Notes: generated from the letters alone by a model not told the origin. Counted from the stretch's first letter, positions 27,255-39,495 are shown. The stretch is 64,000 nucleotides of DNA from Comamonas sp. B21-038 (GCF_022387135.1 NZ_CP092462.1:2046001-2110000), one strand, 5' to 3'. Numbers and translations are program-made.

Positions 27255-27899
27255 TCACTCCACCCGCCAACTGGGCAGCCGCCAATGCCGCCACAGCGCA
27301 ATCGCCCGCAAGCCTGCGGTGACCAGCACACAGCCGAGCATCGGCGCCATCTCGGGCACGGGCGAGCTGCGCAGCAGCAGATCCACCCAACCGCCGACGA
27401 AGGCACAGACAGCATAGGGCTGGTGGTCACGGAAGGCCTGCGGAATCTCGCCGCACATCACATCGCGGAGCACCCCGCCAAACACCCCGGTGATCACGCC
27501 CATCATCACGCAGATGAGTGCGGGCAGGCCCTGCTCGGCGGCCATGTCCACCCCCACCGCAGCAAACAGGCCCAGGCCCAGCATATCGGGCCAGAGCATG
27601 GCCCGCTCGGTCAAAGCAAAGTGGCGCTGCCGCAAAAATACGATGGCCAGCAGGCTGATGCCCAGGATCACCCAGACAAAGGTCTCCTGCCGCACCCAGA
27701 AAAACGGCCGCTGGTCCAGCAGCAGATCACGCAAGGTGCCGCCGCCAAAAGCAGCCACAAAGGCCACCACACAGACACCGACGACATCCAGTTTCTTGTG
27801 CGCCGCCTTGATCACGCCGGACAGCGCAAATGCAATCGTCGCCGCGATCTCCAGCACCTGGCGCGCAGTGTCGATGATGTGCGGTGTGTCCATGGCCAT
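27255..27899 (-). CDS. TRIC-type (UPF0126) membrane channel protein
   Basis: This 214-residue integral membrane protein belongs to the UPF0126/TRIC family of trimeric cation channels, which conduct K+ or other small ions. The family repeat is visible twice: FALSGVIKAAHKKLDVVGV with AAFGGGTLRDLLL, and ALICVMMGVITGVFGGVLRD. Seven hydrophobic segments are expected and can be counted. The start is taken as the ATG at 27899; a TTG three codons upstream and a second ATG at 27893 are alternatives, none with a clear ribosome-binding site. It is upstream of the DUF1439 gene. Confidence 0.85.
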   Translation of the reverse strand: MAMDTPHIIDTARQVLEIAATIAFALSGVIKAAHKKLDVVGVCVVAFVAAFGGGTLRDLLLDQRPFFWVRQETFVWVILGISLLAIVFLRQRHFALTERAMLWPDMLGLGLFAAVGVDMAAEQGLPALICVMMGVITGVFGGVLRDVMCGEIPQAFRDHQPYAVCAFVGGWVDLLLRSSPVPEMAPMLGCVLVTAGLRAIALWRHWRLPSWRVE

Positions 27900-27955
27900 G
27901 GGCAGCAAGCTAAGGGGCGGGATGCGGCTTCAGCCGCAGCCCCGCCGGTGGAAGG

Positions 27956-29224
27956 TCAGGCAACCGATTGCATGTTGCTGATCATCTCGTCGCCAAAGCG
28001 CGAGGTACTGACCTGCGTGGCCCCCTCCATCAGCCGCGCAAAGTCGTAAGTGACGCGCTTGGAGGCAATCGTAGCCTCCATCGCGGCAATGATCAGGTCA
28101 GCGGCTTCGGTCCAGCCAATGTGGCGCAGCATCATCTCGGCCGACAGGATCAGCGAGCCGGGGTTGACATAGTCCTTGCCGGCGTACTTGGGCGCCGTGC
28201 CATGTGTGGCCTCGAACACCGCCACCCGGTCCGACAGATTGGCGCCCGGCGCAATGCCGATACCGCCCACCTGCGCGGCCACCGCGTCCGAGATGTAGTC
28301 ACCATTCAAATTGAGCGTGGCGATCACCGAGTAATCGGCCGGGCGCAGCAGCACCTGCTGCAGGAAGGCATCGGCAATTACATCCTTGATGATGATCTCG
28401 GAGCCATCCTTGGGGCTCTTGAGGCGCATCCAGGGCCCGCCGTCGATGACCTCGGCACCGAACTCCTGCTTTGCCAGCGCATAGCCCCAGTCGCGGAACG
28501 CGCCTTCGGTGAACTTCATGATGTTGCCCTTGTGCACCAAGGTCACGCTGGGCTTGTCATGGTCGATCGCATACTGGATGGCCTGGCGCACCAGGCGCTC
28601 GGTGCCTTCGCGCGATACCGGCTTGATGCCGATGCCCGAGCTGAGCGGAAAACGGATCTTCTGCGAACCGATCTCCTGCTGCAAGAAGGCGATCAGCTTG
28701 ACCGCCAGGTCCGAGCCCGCCGCAAACTCGATCCCGGCATAGATGTCTTCGGAATTCTCGCGGAAGATCACCATGTGCGTCTTGTGCGGCTCACGCACTG
28801 GCGATGGCACGCCTTCAAAGTAGCGCACGGGGCGCAGACAGACGTACAGGTCCAGGGTCTGGCGCAAGGTCACGTTGAGCGAGCGGATGCCGCCGCCCAC
28901 CGGCGTGTTCAACGGGCCCTTGATGGCGACCAGGTACTGGCCGATAGCGTCCATGGTTTCCTGCGGCAGGCTCTGGCCCTCGCCATACAGACCCAGCGCC
29001 TTGTCACCGGCAAACACTTCCATCCAGGCAATGCGGCGCGTATCACCATAGGCCTGGGCCACTGCCGCATCCACCACCTTGCGCATCACCGGGGTGATGT
29101 CCCGGCCCACGCCATCGCCTTCGATGAAGGGAATGATGGGCCGGTCTGGCACGCACAGGCTGTGGTCCGCATTGGCCGTGATGGCCTGTCCGCCTTCGGG
29201 CTGCTGGATAGGTTGAGCACGCAT
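27956..29224 (-). CDS. icd: NADP-dependent isocitrate dehydrogenase
   Basis: This TCA-cycle enzyme converts isocitrate to 2-oxoglutarate with NADP+. The 422-residue protein matches the E. coli-type homodimeric enzyme (416). Visible motifs are [34 protein letters not shown] (the loop with the phosphorylatable serine and substrate-binding arginines), [45 protein letters not shown] and [15 protein letters not shown] (NADP-binding). The start [10 protein letters not shown] is supported by GGGAG ten bases upstream; a longer in-frame extension is not conserved. The active-site serine suggests possible control by an isocitrate dehydrogenase kinase/phosphatase. Confidence 0.96.
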   Translation of the reverse strand: MRAQPIQQPEGGQAITANADHSLCVPDRPIIPFIEGDGVGRDITPVMRKVVDAAVAQAYGDTRRIAWMEVFAGDKALGLYGEGQSLPQETMDAIGQYLVAIKGPLNTPVGGGIRSLNVTLRQTLDLYVCLRPVRYFEGVPSPVREPHKTHMVIFRENSEDIYAGIEFAAGSDLAVKLIAFLQQEIGSQKIRFPLSSGIGIKPVSREGTERLVRQAIQYAIDHDKPSVTLVHKGNIMKFTEGAFRDWGYALAKQEFGAEVIDGGPWMRLKSPKDGSEIIIKDVIADAFLQQVLLRPADYSVIATLNLNGDYISDAVAAQVGGIGIAPGANLSDRVAVFEATHGTAPKYAGKDYVNPGSLILSAEMMLRHIGWTEAADLIIAAMEATIASKRVTYDFARLMEGATQVSTSRFGDEMISNMQSVA

Positions 29225-29474
29225 CGTCACAAATCTCCCAATCTGGTTCTTCGCCCAGCCCCACACCAGGCACCAGGCGCATGTGTTACCGCCAACGATT
29301 CTATCGACAAATACCGGCCCGGCCTGACTGCACAAACTGTGACATCTGAACCCGGCCCCGGGCAAGGTACAACGGCCCCCCAGCTGCGCTGGCATGGTGT
29401 ATAAAACCGGCTATGGCGCGCCGCGCCGCCGCTGCACATCTCGTGCGCCCTGCTTTGTGAGAGTCTTGACCCCT

Positions 29475-29984
29475 ATGTTCCCCACCCCCTTGGTAACCCG
29501 TTCTTCCCGCCTCGCTCAACGCTGCCTCGCCGCCTCGGCCATGGCCTGCGCAATGGCGGCTGCCTTGCCGGCTGCGGCGCAGCAGGCGGCTCCCACCGGG
29601 GAGCCCCAGATGCAGCTGGCCCGCACCGAGCTGACGGCCGGCATGCACCGCATCCATGCACAGGTGGCCCAGACGGCGCGCGAGAAGGAAATCGGCCTGA
29701 TGTTCCGCAAGGACATGCCAGCCAACGAAGGCATGCTCTTTGTGTTTGACCGCCCCGGCACCCAGTGCTTCTGGATGAAGAACACCCTCCTGCCACTGAC
29801 CGCCGCCTTTGTCAGCGACGACGGCACCATCGTCAACCTGGCCGATATGCAGCCGATGACGGAGGATTCGCACTGCTCCAGCAAGCCGGTGCGCTATGTG
29901 CTGGAGATGAACCAGGGCTGGTTCAAGCAAAAAGGCATTGCAGCCGGCACCAAGCTGCGCGGCCGCCCCTTCAGCGCGCAATGA
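29475..29984 (+). CDS. DUF192 family exported protein
   Basis: This 169-residue protein has a Sec signal peptide (CLAASAMACAMAAALPAAAQ, cleavage near residue 36) and a DUF192 domain. Conserved segments are EKEIGLMFRKDMPANEGMLF, FWMKNTLLPLTAAFVSDDG and NQGWFKQKGI. DUF192 proteins are small beta-barrels usually found in the periplasm or anchored to the membrane; their function is unknown. The ATG at 29475 is used because the upstream in-frame sequence lacks family similarity. It is divergent from icd, sharing a 250-base intergenic region. Confidence 0.85.
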   Translation: MFPTPLVTRSSRLAQRCLAASAMACAMAAALPAAAQQAAPTGEPQMQLARTELTAGMHRIHAQVAQTAREKEIGLMFRKDMPANEGMLFVFDRPGTQCFWMKNTLLPLTAAFVSDDGTIVNLADMQPMTEDSHCSSKPVRYVLEMNQGWFKQKGIAAGTKLRGRPFSAQ

Positions 29985-30116
29985 GTGGGCGCTGAAGGGC
30001 GATCACTTTTCGTAGACACCCGGACGTAGCCATCAGCAGCCAGTCACCAACAGGCAGGCCCGGCGCAGGGCTTGCCTCTATGATGGCCCGCAGAACAACC
30101 CTGTGGAGACATGACC

Positions 30117-30701
30117 ATGGCTGCAACTGCGCGCTACCCCCTGCCCGATCTCAAGAGCCTGCCTGAAGACATCCAGGCCCGCATTGCCCAGGTGCAGGAA
30201 AAGGCCGGCTTCATCCCCAATGTGTTTTTGGCCTTTGCGCGCCGCCCGGCGGAATGGCGCGCCTTCTTTGCCTACCACGATGCGCTGATGGAGCGCGAGG
30301 AAAGCAGCCTGAGCAAGGCCGAGCGCGAGATGATCGTCACCGTCACCAGCGCACACAACGAGTGCCTGTACTGCGTGGTCGCGCATGGCGCGCTGGTGCG
30401 TATCTACGACAAGGCCCCGATGCTGGCCGACCAGTTGGCCGTCAACTACCGCAAGGCCAACATCTCGGCACGCCAGCGCGCAATGCTGGATTTTGCGATG
30501 AAGGTCTGCACCCGCTCGCAAGAGATTGAAGAAGCCGATTTCAGCACCTTGCATGCCCATGGGTTTGATGACGAGGACATCTGGGACATAGCGGCCATCA
30601 CCGCCTTCTTTGGCCTGAGCAACCGCATGGCCAGCTTTGCCGGCATGCAGCCCAATGACGAGTTCTATCTGATGGGCCGCATCCCCCGCAGCAAGGCCTG
30701 A
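30117..30701 (+). CDS. AhpD-like peroxidase-related protein (carboxymuconolactone decarboxylase fold)
   Basis: This 194-residue protein belongs to the peroxidase-related subgroup of the AhpD/CMD superfamily. The redox motif ECLYCVVAHGAL contains the CxxC pair and the downstream His of the AhpD active site (E-x-x-x-C-x-x-C-x-x-x-H). AGFIPNVFLAFARRP and ITAFFGLSNRMASF are typical of this subgroup. It probably acts as a small thiol-disulfide or peroxide reductase in the cytoplasm. The ATG at 30117 is preferred over 30111 because GGAG lies eight bases before it but only two before the earlier ATG. It is followed after 12 bases by the Ldh-family gene. Confidence 0.88.
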   Translation: MAATARYPLPDLKSLPEDIQARIAQVQEKAGFIPNVFLAFARRPAEWRAFFAYHDALMEREESSLSKAEREMIVTVTSAHNECLYCVVAHGALVRIYDKAPMLADQLAVNYRKANISARQRAMLDFAMKVCTRSQEIEEADFSTLHAHGFDDEDIWDIAAITAFFGLSNRMASFAGMQPNDEFYLMGRIPRSKA

Positions 30702-30713
30702 GACGGGTCAAGA

Positions 30714-31739
30714 ATGGACCACGCACCAGAAGACAGCCTGCTGGTCAGCGAAAGCGACCTGCAGCGCCTGGCGCTGCAGGTATTGCAGCACCTGGGCCTG
30801 AGCGAGCCCCATGCCCAGGCCATTGCCCGCATCGTCGTCGCTGGGCAGCGCGATGCCTGCCAATCGCATGGCGCCTACCGTATCCTGAGCGCAGCCCACA
30901 CCATCCGCACCGGCATGGTGGATCTGCAAGCCCGGCCACTGCTGCAGCCTACGCAAGGCGCGATCACCCGGGTCGATGCCCAGCGCGGCTTCTCGCCCTG
31001 GGCTTTGGAAATGGGCCTGCCGCCGCTGGTGGCAACCACCCGCCAGCTGGGCATGGGCGCCTTGGTGATCAACCACTGCGTCCACTTCACGGCGCTGTGG
31101 CCGGAGGTGGAGATGCTCACCGACCAGGGCCTGGCCGCCTTGGTGATGACACCCAGCCATGCCTGGGTTGCGCCGGCCGGCGGCACCCAGGGGGTGTTTG
31201 GCACCAACCCGATCGCCTTTGGCTGGCCCCGGCCCGGGCCCTTCCCCTATGTGTTTGACTTTGCCACCAGCGCCATAGCGCGCGGCGATCTGGACCTGCA
31301 CCGGCGCGCCGGCACCCCCTTGCCCGAAGGCGTGGGCATCGATGCGCAAGGCCAGCCATCGACCGACCCGGAAGCCGTCGCACTGGGCGCGATGCGCACC
31401 TTTGGCGGCCACAAGGGCTCGGCCCTGGCGACCATGGTGGAGTTGATGGCCGGCATGCTGATTGGCGATCTGGGCAGCCAGGAATCGATGGCACTGGACG
31501 CCGGTGCAGGCGGCATGCCCTGCCACGGCCACCTGGTGCTGGCTTTTGATCCGCAGCGTTTTGCCGGCGAAGACTGGCCCGGGCACCAGGCGCGTGCCGA
31601 GGCCATGTTTGTAGCCATCAAAGGCCAGGGTGCACGACTGCCGTCCGAGCGGCGCTATGCAGCGCGGGCGCTGAGTGCGCAGCAAGGCATCCGCCTGCCA
31701 CGCCAGCTGCACGACGAAATCCTGGCCTTGTTGGACTGA
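30714..31739 (+). CDS. Ldh-family NAD(P)H-dependent oxidoreductase
   Basis: This 341-residue enzyme belongs to the malate/L-lactate dehydrogenase (Ldh-like, type II) superfamily, unrelated to the Rossmann LDHs. Family segments are GQRDACQSHGAYRILSAAHT, VINHCVHFTALWPEVEML, FGTNPIAFGWPRPG, FDFATSAIARGDLDL and FGGHKGSALATMVELMAGML. Subgroups include ureidoglycolate dehydrogenase, L-sulfolactate dehydrogenase and delta1-piperideine-2-carboxylate reductase; SHGAYR and the downstream GTNPIAF are seen in the last, but sequence alone does not fix the substrate. It is probably co-transcribed with the AhpD-like gene. The gene converges on coaBC with 53 bases between. Confidence 0.88.
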   Translation: MDHAPEDSLLVSESDLQRLALQVLQHLGLSEPHAQAIARIVVAGQRDACQSHGAYRILSAAHTIRTGMVDLQARPLLQPTQGAITRVDAQRGFSPWALEMGLPPLVATTRQLGMGALVINHCVHFTALWPEVEMLTDQGLAALVMTPSHAWVAPAGGTQGVFGTNPIAFGWPRPGPFPYVFDFATSAIARGDLDLHRRAGTPLPEGVGIDAQGQPSTDPEAVALGAMRTFGGHKGSALATMVELMAGMLIGDLGSQESMALDAGAGGMPCHGHLVLAFDPQRFAGEDWPGHQARAEAMFVAIKGQGARLPSERRYAARALSAQQGIRLPRQLHDEILALLD

Positions 31740-31792
31740 CGCCAGGCACACAGCCGCCGATGCGGACAGTTGCAGGGCGCGGCGTTTGAGAA

Positions 31793-33007
31793 CTAGCGCG
31801 CGATGCGCTTGGCGATCTCGGCCACCAATTGCTCGCCCAAGGCCGCCTTGCTGGCATGGGGCAGCTCCTGGTGGCCCTGCGCGTCCACCAGCAGCAAGGC
31901 ATTGTCGTCCTTGCCAAAGGTGGCGGGGCCAATATTGCCGACCAGGAGCGGAATCTGTTTGCGCAGGCGCTTGGCCTGGGCGTTGGCCAGCAGGTTTTCG
32001 CTTTCGGCGGCAAAGCCCACGCAGTACAGATCGCCGCTTTTGGCACGCGGCAGCTGCGCGACGGTGGCCAGAATGTCCGGGTTTTCGACAAAGGCCAGAT
32101 GGGGCACCTCGCCGCTGCCGTCCTTCTTGATCTTCTGGTCCGCTGCACGGGCGGGGCGCCAGTCGGCCACCGCAGCGGTGGCTACAAACACATCGGCGCC
32201 TTCCACGCTGGCCAGCACCGCTTGCAGCATGTCTTGCGCCGATTGCACATCGATGCGGCGCACGCCACGCGGCGTGGGCAGATGCACCGGACCGGCGACC
32301 AGCGTGACCTCGGCGCCCGCCGCCTGCGCCGCACGCGCAATCGCAAAGCCCATCTTGCCGCTGGACAGGTTGGTGATGCCCCGCACCGGGTCAATCGCTT
32401 CGAACGTGGGGCCTGCGGTGATCAACAGCCTTTTGCCTGCCAGCGCCTTGGCGCTGAAAAAATACTGCAGCTCTTCCTCGATCTCGGCCGCCTCCAGCAT
32501 GCGGCCGTCCCCGGTCTCGCCACAGGCCTGGTCGCCATTGCCCACGCCCAGCACCACGGCGCCATCGGCCTGCACCTGGCGCAGGTTGCGCTGCGTCGCA
32601 GGGTGGGCCCACATCTCGCGGTTCATCGCAGGGGCCAGGATCAGGGGCACGCGGTCGATGGGACGCGCCAGGCACAACAGGCTCAGCAGCTCATCGGCCC
32701 GGCCCTGCACCAGGCGGGCGATAAAGTCGGCGCTGCAAGGCGCCACCACCACCGCATCGGCCTCGCGGCTCAGGTTGATGTGCGGCATGTTGTTGTGCTC
32801 GCGCGGATCCCACTGCGAGGTATAGACCGGGCGGTTGGAGAGCGCCTGCATCGTGACCGGGGTCATGAATTGGGTGGCCGACTCGGTCATGACCACTTGC
32901 ACGGTCGCTCCGGCCTTGATCAATCGGCGGCACAGCTCGGCCGATTTGAAGGCAGCAACGCCGCCCGACATGCCGAGGACAATATGTTTTCCGTGGAGCT
33001 GGTTCAT
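31793..33007 (-). CDS. coaBC: CoaBC, bifunctional phosphopantothenoylcysteine synthetase/decarboxylase
   Basis: CoaBC carries out two steps of coenzyme A synthesis: ligation of cysteine to 4'-phosphopantothenate, then decarboxylation. The 404-residue protein has an N-terminal flavin-binding CoaC domain (VLGMSGGVAAFKSAELCRRL, active-site His in MPHINLSREADAVVVAPC, the substrate clamp PAMNREMW and GDQACGETGDGRM with its catalytic Cys) and a C-terminal CoaB domain (LITAGPTFEAIDPVRGITN, SSGKMGFAIARAAQA, VFVATAAVADWRP, GDLYCVGFAAES). Start MNQLHGKH is where homology starts; the upstream in-frame part is not conserved. Length is close to E. coli CoaBC (406). Confidence 0.96.
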   Translation of the reverse strand: MNQLHGKHIVLGMSGGVAAFKSAELCRRLIKAGATVQVVMTESATQFMTPVTMQALSNRPVYTSQWDPREHNNMPHINLSREADAVVVAPCSADFIARLVQGRADELLSLLCLARPIDRVPLILAPAMNREMWAHPATQRNLRQVQADGAVVLGVGNGDQACGETGDGRMLEAAEIEEELQYFFSAKALAGKRLLITAGPTFEAIDPVRGITNLSSGKMGFAIARAAQAAGAEVTLVAGPVHLPTPRGVRRIDVQSAQDMLQAVLASVEGADVFVATAAVADWRPARAADQKIKKDGSGEVPHLAFVENPDILATVAQLPRAKSGDLYCVGFAAESENLLANAQAKRLRKQIPLLVGNIGPATFGKDDNALLLVDAQGHQELPHASKAALGEQLVAEIAKRIAR

Positions 33008-33169
33008 GCCCGCCAATGTAGCAGAGGCACAGCGCCACCGCTGCACTGCAGCAGACAAGAGAGCAGCGCAAGAACGGCTATCTTTGCCGCGCGCCATCGC
33101 ACGCAAACCCGTGGCCGTTGAAGCCCATTTGTCGCAGCTGTCCGCAGGGGCTGGCATACGCCTTTATAA

Positions 33170-34852
<1,683 letters not shown>

Positions 34853-34963
34853 AATTGCGGCCACGCTGCGGCACACACTGAAGCCATGACAAACAAAGCA
34901 CCCACCAACGCTGCGTTTCTCATGGCGTCTTTGCTTTCACCCCATCCTTAAGGAACACCGTCC

Positions 34964-35821
34964 ATGCAATTGTGCGGATTTGATATCGGGCTTGATAAAC
35001 CGTTTTTCCTGATCGCCGGCCCCTGCGTGGTCGAGTCCGAGCAGCTGCAGATGGATGTGGCCGGACAGCTCAAGGAAATGACGTCCAGCCTGGGCATCCC
35101 CTTTATCTTCAAGAGCAGCTTTGACAAGGCCAACCGCAGCTCGGGCACGAGCTTTCGCGGCCCTGGCATGGAAAAAGGCCTGGAGATTCTGGCCAAGGTG
35201 AAAAAAGAGCTGAATGTACCCATCCTCACCGATGTGCACACCGAAGCCGAAGTGCCCTACGTCGCCAGCATCGTCGATGTGCTGCAGACACCGGCCTTCC
35301 TGTGCCGCCAGACCGACTTCATCCGGGCGGTCGCCCAATCCGGCAAGCCGGTCAACATCAAGAAGGGCCAGTTTCTGGCCCCGCATGACATGAAGAATGT
35401 CATCGACAAGGCCCGCGCTGCCGCCAAGGAAGTGGGCCTGCCCGAGGACAGCTTCATGGCCTGCGAACGCGGCGCCAGCTTTGGCTACAACAACCTGGTG
35501 AGCGACATGCGCTCGCTCGCCATCATGCGCGAGACCCTTGCGCCGGTGGTGTTCGATGCCACCCACAGCGTGCAGCTGCCCGGCGGCAATGGCACCTCCA
35601 GCGGCGGCATGCGCGAGATGGTTCCCGTGCTGGCCCGCGCAGCAATTGCCGTAGGCGTCGCCGGCGTGTTCATGGAAACCCATCCGGACCCCTGCAATGC
35701 GCTGAGCGATGGCCCCAATGCGGTACCGCTCAAGCACATGAAGGCCTTGCTCGAAACCATGGTGGCGCTCGACGGCATCACCAAGAAGAACGGTTTCCTG
35801 GAAAACAATTTTGGAGCTTAA
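34964..35821 (+). CDS. kdsA: 2-dehydro-3-deoxyphosphooctonate aldolase (KDO-8-phosphate synthase)
   Basis: KdsA condenses phosphoenolpyruvate with arabinose-5-phosphate to give KDO-8-phosphate for lipopolysaccharide core synthesis. The 285-residue protein (E. coli 284) shows [71 protein letters not shown] and [16 protein letters not shown]. The N-terminal cysteine C28-like residue in AGPCV could be either a metal ligand or substrate-binding as in metal-independent forms; this is not resolved here. AAGGA lies eight bases before the ATG. The stop TAA abuts the next start codon. Confidence 0.97.
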   Translation: MQLCGFDIGLDKPFFLIAGPCVVESEQLQMDVAGQLKEMTSSLGIPFIFKSSFDKANRSSGTSFRGPGMEKGLEILAKVKKELNVPILTDVHTEAEVPYVASIVDVLQTPAFLCRQTDFIRAVAQSGKPVNIKKGQFLAPHDMKNVIDKARAAAKEVGLPEDSFMACERGASFGYNNLVSDMRSLAIMRETLAPVVFDATHSVQLPGGNGTSSGGMREMVPVLARAAIAVGVAGVFMETHPDPCNALSDGPNAVPLKHMKALLETMVALDGITKKNGFLENNFGA

Positions 35822-36112
35822 ATGCCAAGCGCATACATCATTGCATCGGTCACCGTCACCGATCCGGAGCAGTACGAGGAGTACCGCAAGTTCAGCACCA
35901 TCGCCATGCAGACCTATGATGCCGAAGTCTGCGTGCGCGGTGGCAAGGTCGAGGTGATCGAGGGCGACTGGAACCCCGGCCGCACCGTGATCCTGAAGTT
36001 CAAGGACAGCGAGCAGGCCCGCCGTTTTTACGACTCCCCCGAGTACAGCAAGGCGCGCGAAGCGCGTGCCGGTGCCGCCATCATGCGCATGGTACTGGTC
36101 GAAGGCGTTTAA
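35822..36112 (+). CDS. DUF1330 family protein
   Basis: This 96-residue protein matches DUF1330, a ferredoxin-like (dimeric alpha-beta barrel) family with unknown role, seen in YIIASVTVTDPEQYEEYRKF, GGKVEVIEGDWNPGRTVILK and FYDSPEYSKAREARAGAA. Its ATG follows the kdsA stop directly and GGAG sits five bases before it, so it is translationally linked to kdsA. It lies between kdsA and eno, a place often empty in E. coli-like clusters. Members of this fold can act as small-molecule monooxygenases or stress proteins; nothing here points to a specific role. Confidence 0.88.
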   Translation: MPSAYIIASVTVTDPEQYEEYRKFSTIAMQTYDAEVCVRGGKVEVIEGDWNPGRTVILKFKDSEQARRFYDSPEYSKAREARAGAAIMRMVLVEGV

Positions 36113-36142
36113 GCGCTGCCTCGCCCTGCCCACCCCTTTTGA

Positions 36143-37498
<1,356 letters not shown>

Positions 37499-37558
37499 GC
37501 TTGTCTCGGGACATGGCTGACAGCCGTGTCCTGACTGCCTCCCGGACTTCTGTTTGCC

Positions 37559-37837
37559 ATGATCTCTCGCATTGTTCCTTTTGTGCTGCTGGCCATCCTG
37601 GTCAGCATCCATGCCCAGCTCTGGAGTGGGCGCGGCAGCGTGCCCTACGTCAAGGACATGAAGCAGCAAATCGCCACCCAGAAAACGGAGAACGAAGCGG
37701 CCACGCGTGAGAACGTGCGCCTGGAGACCGAGGTCAACGACCTCAAGCAGGGCATGGACATGGTCGAGGGCAAGGCCCGCAATGAGCTCGGCATGGTCAA
37801 GCCCAATGAAGTGTTTGTGCAGTACACGCGCAAATAA
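37559..37837 (+). CDS. ftsB: FtsB, cell-division septum protein
   Basis: FtsB is a bitopic inner-membrane protein that forms a complex with FtsL and FtsQ and helps activate septal peptidoglycan synthesis. The 92-residue protein has one N-terminal transmembrane segment (IVPFVLLAILVSIHAQLW) followed by a periplasmic coiled coil (VKDMKQQIATQKTENEAATR and following) and the conserved C-terminal NELGMVKPNEVF. Length fits (E. coli 103). It follows eno by 60 bases and ends at a strong terminator, closing the cluster. Confidence 0.95.
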   Translation: MISRIVPFVLLAILVSIHAQLWSGRGSVPYVKDMKQQIATQKTENEAATRENVRLETEVNDLKQGMDMVEGKARNELGMVKPNEVFVQYTRK

Positions 37838-37860
37838 GACAGCGCGGCCCCGGCCCCCGC

Positions 37861-37886
37861 AAGCGCCTCCCAGGAGGCGCTTTTTT
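37861..37886 (+). terminator. Intrinsic terminator closing the eno-ftsB unit
   Basis: AAGCGCCTCC-CA-GGAGGCGCTTTTTT is a GC-rich hairpin with a six-T tract, 23 bases past the ftsB stop. Confidence 0.92.
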
Positions 37887-37923
37887 GTCGCCCTGGCCTG
37901 CCTTAGGCCGTATCATCGCCGCC

Positions 37924-38484
37924 ATGCCTGCGCTGCCCTCTTCTGCCATCACACCCCGCCCCATGGGCTCGCCACCGGCGGTCTACCTGGCCTCGGCAGC
38001 CTGCGCGGATGCAGAGCAGCTCGCGCAGCAACTGGCGCATTACCTGGCGCAGTGCAATAGGGCATCGCCACCCGCATTTGTGCTGCAGGCCTGCAGCTTT
38101 GCACAACTCACCGCCTCGCCCATGGCAGAGCTGCCAGCTGCGTTCCTGGCCCGGCATGACGCGGTGCTGCTGCTGGCGCCACCGATGCGTGACAGTGCAA
38201 GCGGAGCCGATCCCGCCCAGACCCTGCTGATGCAGGCACGCCTGCACCTGGCGACCCAGGGGCAGGCGTTTCAATTGTTGTTCAGCCAGGGGCACCGGCT
38301 GGAGCAAGAGGCGCTGGCGGCACTGTGCAACTGGTTCCCGGAGGCGCCGGGCCTGCAGGCCTTGCGCACGGCATTGCGCCAGGCCAACCCCGGCGCGCGT
38401 GCACGCTGGAACTGCGAAAAATGCAGCGATCCCGATTGCGAGCTGCGCCTGTTCCAGGGCCTGATCACCCCCTCGGCCAGCTAG
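37924..38484 (+). CDS. Hypothetical protein with C-terminal cysteine cluster
   Basis: I do not recognise this 186-residue protein. It has no signal peptide or membrane helix. It looks like an alpha/beta fold: a possible strand VYLASAACADAEQL, helix AQQLAHYLAQCNRA, strand FVLQAC, strand AVLLLAPPM and strand FQLLFSQGH. The C-terminus holds WNCEKCSDPDCELRLFQGL, a C-x2-C-x4-C cluster that could bind zinc or an iron-sulfur cluster. The ATG at 37924 has no clear ribosome-binding site; the frame stays open back to a TTG in the preceding terminator. It follows ftsB after that terminator and converges on hslO with only 21 bases between the stops. Codon use is like its neighbours. Confidence 0.7.
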   Translation: MPALPSSAITPRPMGSPPAVYLASAACADAEQLAQQLAHYLAQCNRASPPAFVLQACSFAQLTASPMAELPAAFLARHDAVLLLAPPMRDSASGADPAQTLLMQARLHLATQGQAFQLLFSQGHRLEQEALAALCNWFPEAPGLQALRTALRQANPGARARWNCEKCSDPDCELRLFQGLITPSAS

Positions 38485-38505
38485 GCGCCACCAGGGCGCC
38501 CGACG

Positions 38506-39495
38506 TCACTGCACCAGGTTGGAGGCTGGCGGGTCATTGCCGCGTTCGGTAAACAGGTGCGCCACATCAACGGCATCGAAGCGGTATTGCTGGCCACAGA
38601 ATTCGCAACCGACCTCGATCATGCCCTGCTCTTCCAGAATGCTGTCCGATTCCTCCTGACCGAGGCTGCGCAGCATGTTGCCGACGCGCTCGCGGCTGCA
38701 GGTGCAGGCAAAGTGCGGGCCGCCTTCGCCGTCTTCGGGCACAAAGCGCAGCAGCTTTTCCTCCCAGAACAGGCGGTACAGGATGGTCTCGACATCGAGG
38801 TTCAGCAGCTCATCGCGGGTCAGGCTGGCAGCCAGATGGGCAATGCGGTTGTACTCTTCGTTCAGGCCGATCTGGTCGACCTCTTCGGTATTCTGCGCCC
38901 CGGCTGCCAGGTTGGCCTCGCCCTTGATCGGCATGCGCTGCACGATCAGGCCGGCGGCCACCTTGTCGTTGGCCGCCAGCACCAGCACGGTGTCGAGCTG
39001 TTCGGACTGGCGCATGTACTGCTGCAGGATCGCGGCCATGCTCTCCAGCGGCTGGCCATCCACATCGACCAGCGGCACCACGCCCTGGTAGGGTTGCTGG
39101 CCGGGTTGCTTGTCCTTGGGGTCCAGCGTGATCGCGCAGCGGCCCTTGCCATGCACATTGACCATGTCGGTCAGGGTCGCGTCAGCTGGCAGATCACCGA
39201 TCATCGTGACGGTGGAGCGCACGCTCAGGTTGGTCAGCACCTCGGTGACGGCCAGCTTCACCGGGCCATCGCCCGAAATCTGGAACACCAGCGCGCCATT
39301 GAATTTGATATTGGACTGCATCAGCACGCCGGCGGCGGTCATCTCGCCGAGCATCTCCTGCACCGGCAGTGGGTACGGGCCGGTACTGGTATTGACTGCG
39401 CGGCGCTGCAAGATCTCTTGCCAGGCATCGGTCAGTCGGACAATGGCGCCCCGCACGGGCAGCCCATCAAACAAAAATTTATGCAGTTCAGACAC
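38506..39495 (-). CDS. hslO: Hsp33, redox-regulated holdase chaperone
   Basis: Hsp33 is a cytoplasmic chaperone activated by oxidation when its zinc-bound cysteines form disulfides. The 329-residue protein has the N-terminal core domain (SELHKFLFDGLPVRGAIVRL, GEMTAAGVLMQSNIKFNGAL) and a C-terminal zinc domain with FACTCSRERV (C-x-C) and VGCEFCGQQYRFDAVDV (C-x2-C), the four ligands of the redox switch. The start is uncertain: a GTG at 39495 (VSELHKF) fits family N-termini, while the ATG at 39510 adds five residues and lacks a ribosome-binding site. Regulation is post-translational through oxidation. Confidence 0.96.
   Translation of the reverse strand: MSELHKFLFDGLPVRGAIVRLTDAWQEILQRRAVNTSTGPYPLPVQEMLGEMTAAGVLMQSNIKFNGALVFQISGDGPVKLAVTEVLTNLSVRSTVTMIGDLPADATLTDMVNVHGKGRCAITLDPKDKQPGQQPYQGVVPLVDVDGQPLESMAAILQQYMRQSEQLDTVLVLAANDKVAAGLIVQRMPIKGEANLAAGAQNTEEVDQIGLNEEYNRIAHLAASLTRDELLNLDVETILYRLFWEEKLLRFVPEDGEGGPHFACTCSRERVGNMLRSLGQEESDSILEEQGMIEVGCEFCGQQYRFDAVDVAHLFTERGNDPPASNLVQ

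Noticed and set aside
34886-34951. A 21-codon frame between pyrG and kdsA (MTNKAPTNAAFLMASLLSPHP)
   Set aside because: There is no ribosome-binding site and no recognisable similarity; a frame this short between two genes is expected by chance. It could be a leader peptide, but nothing supports it.
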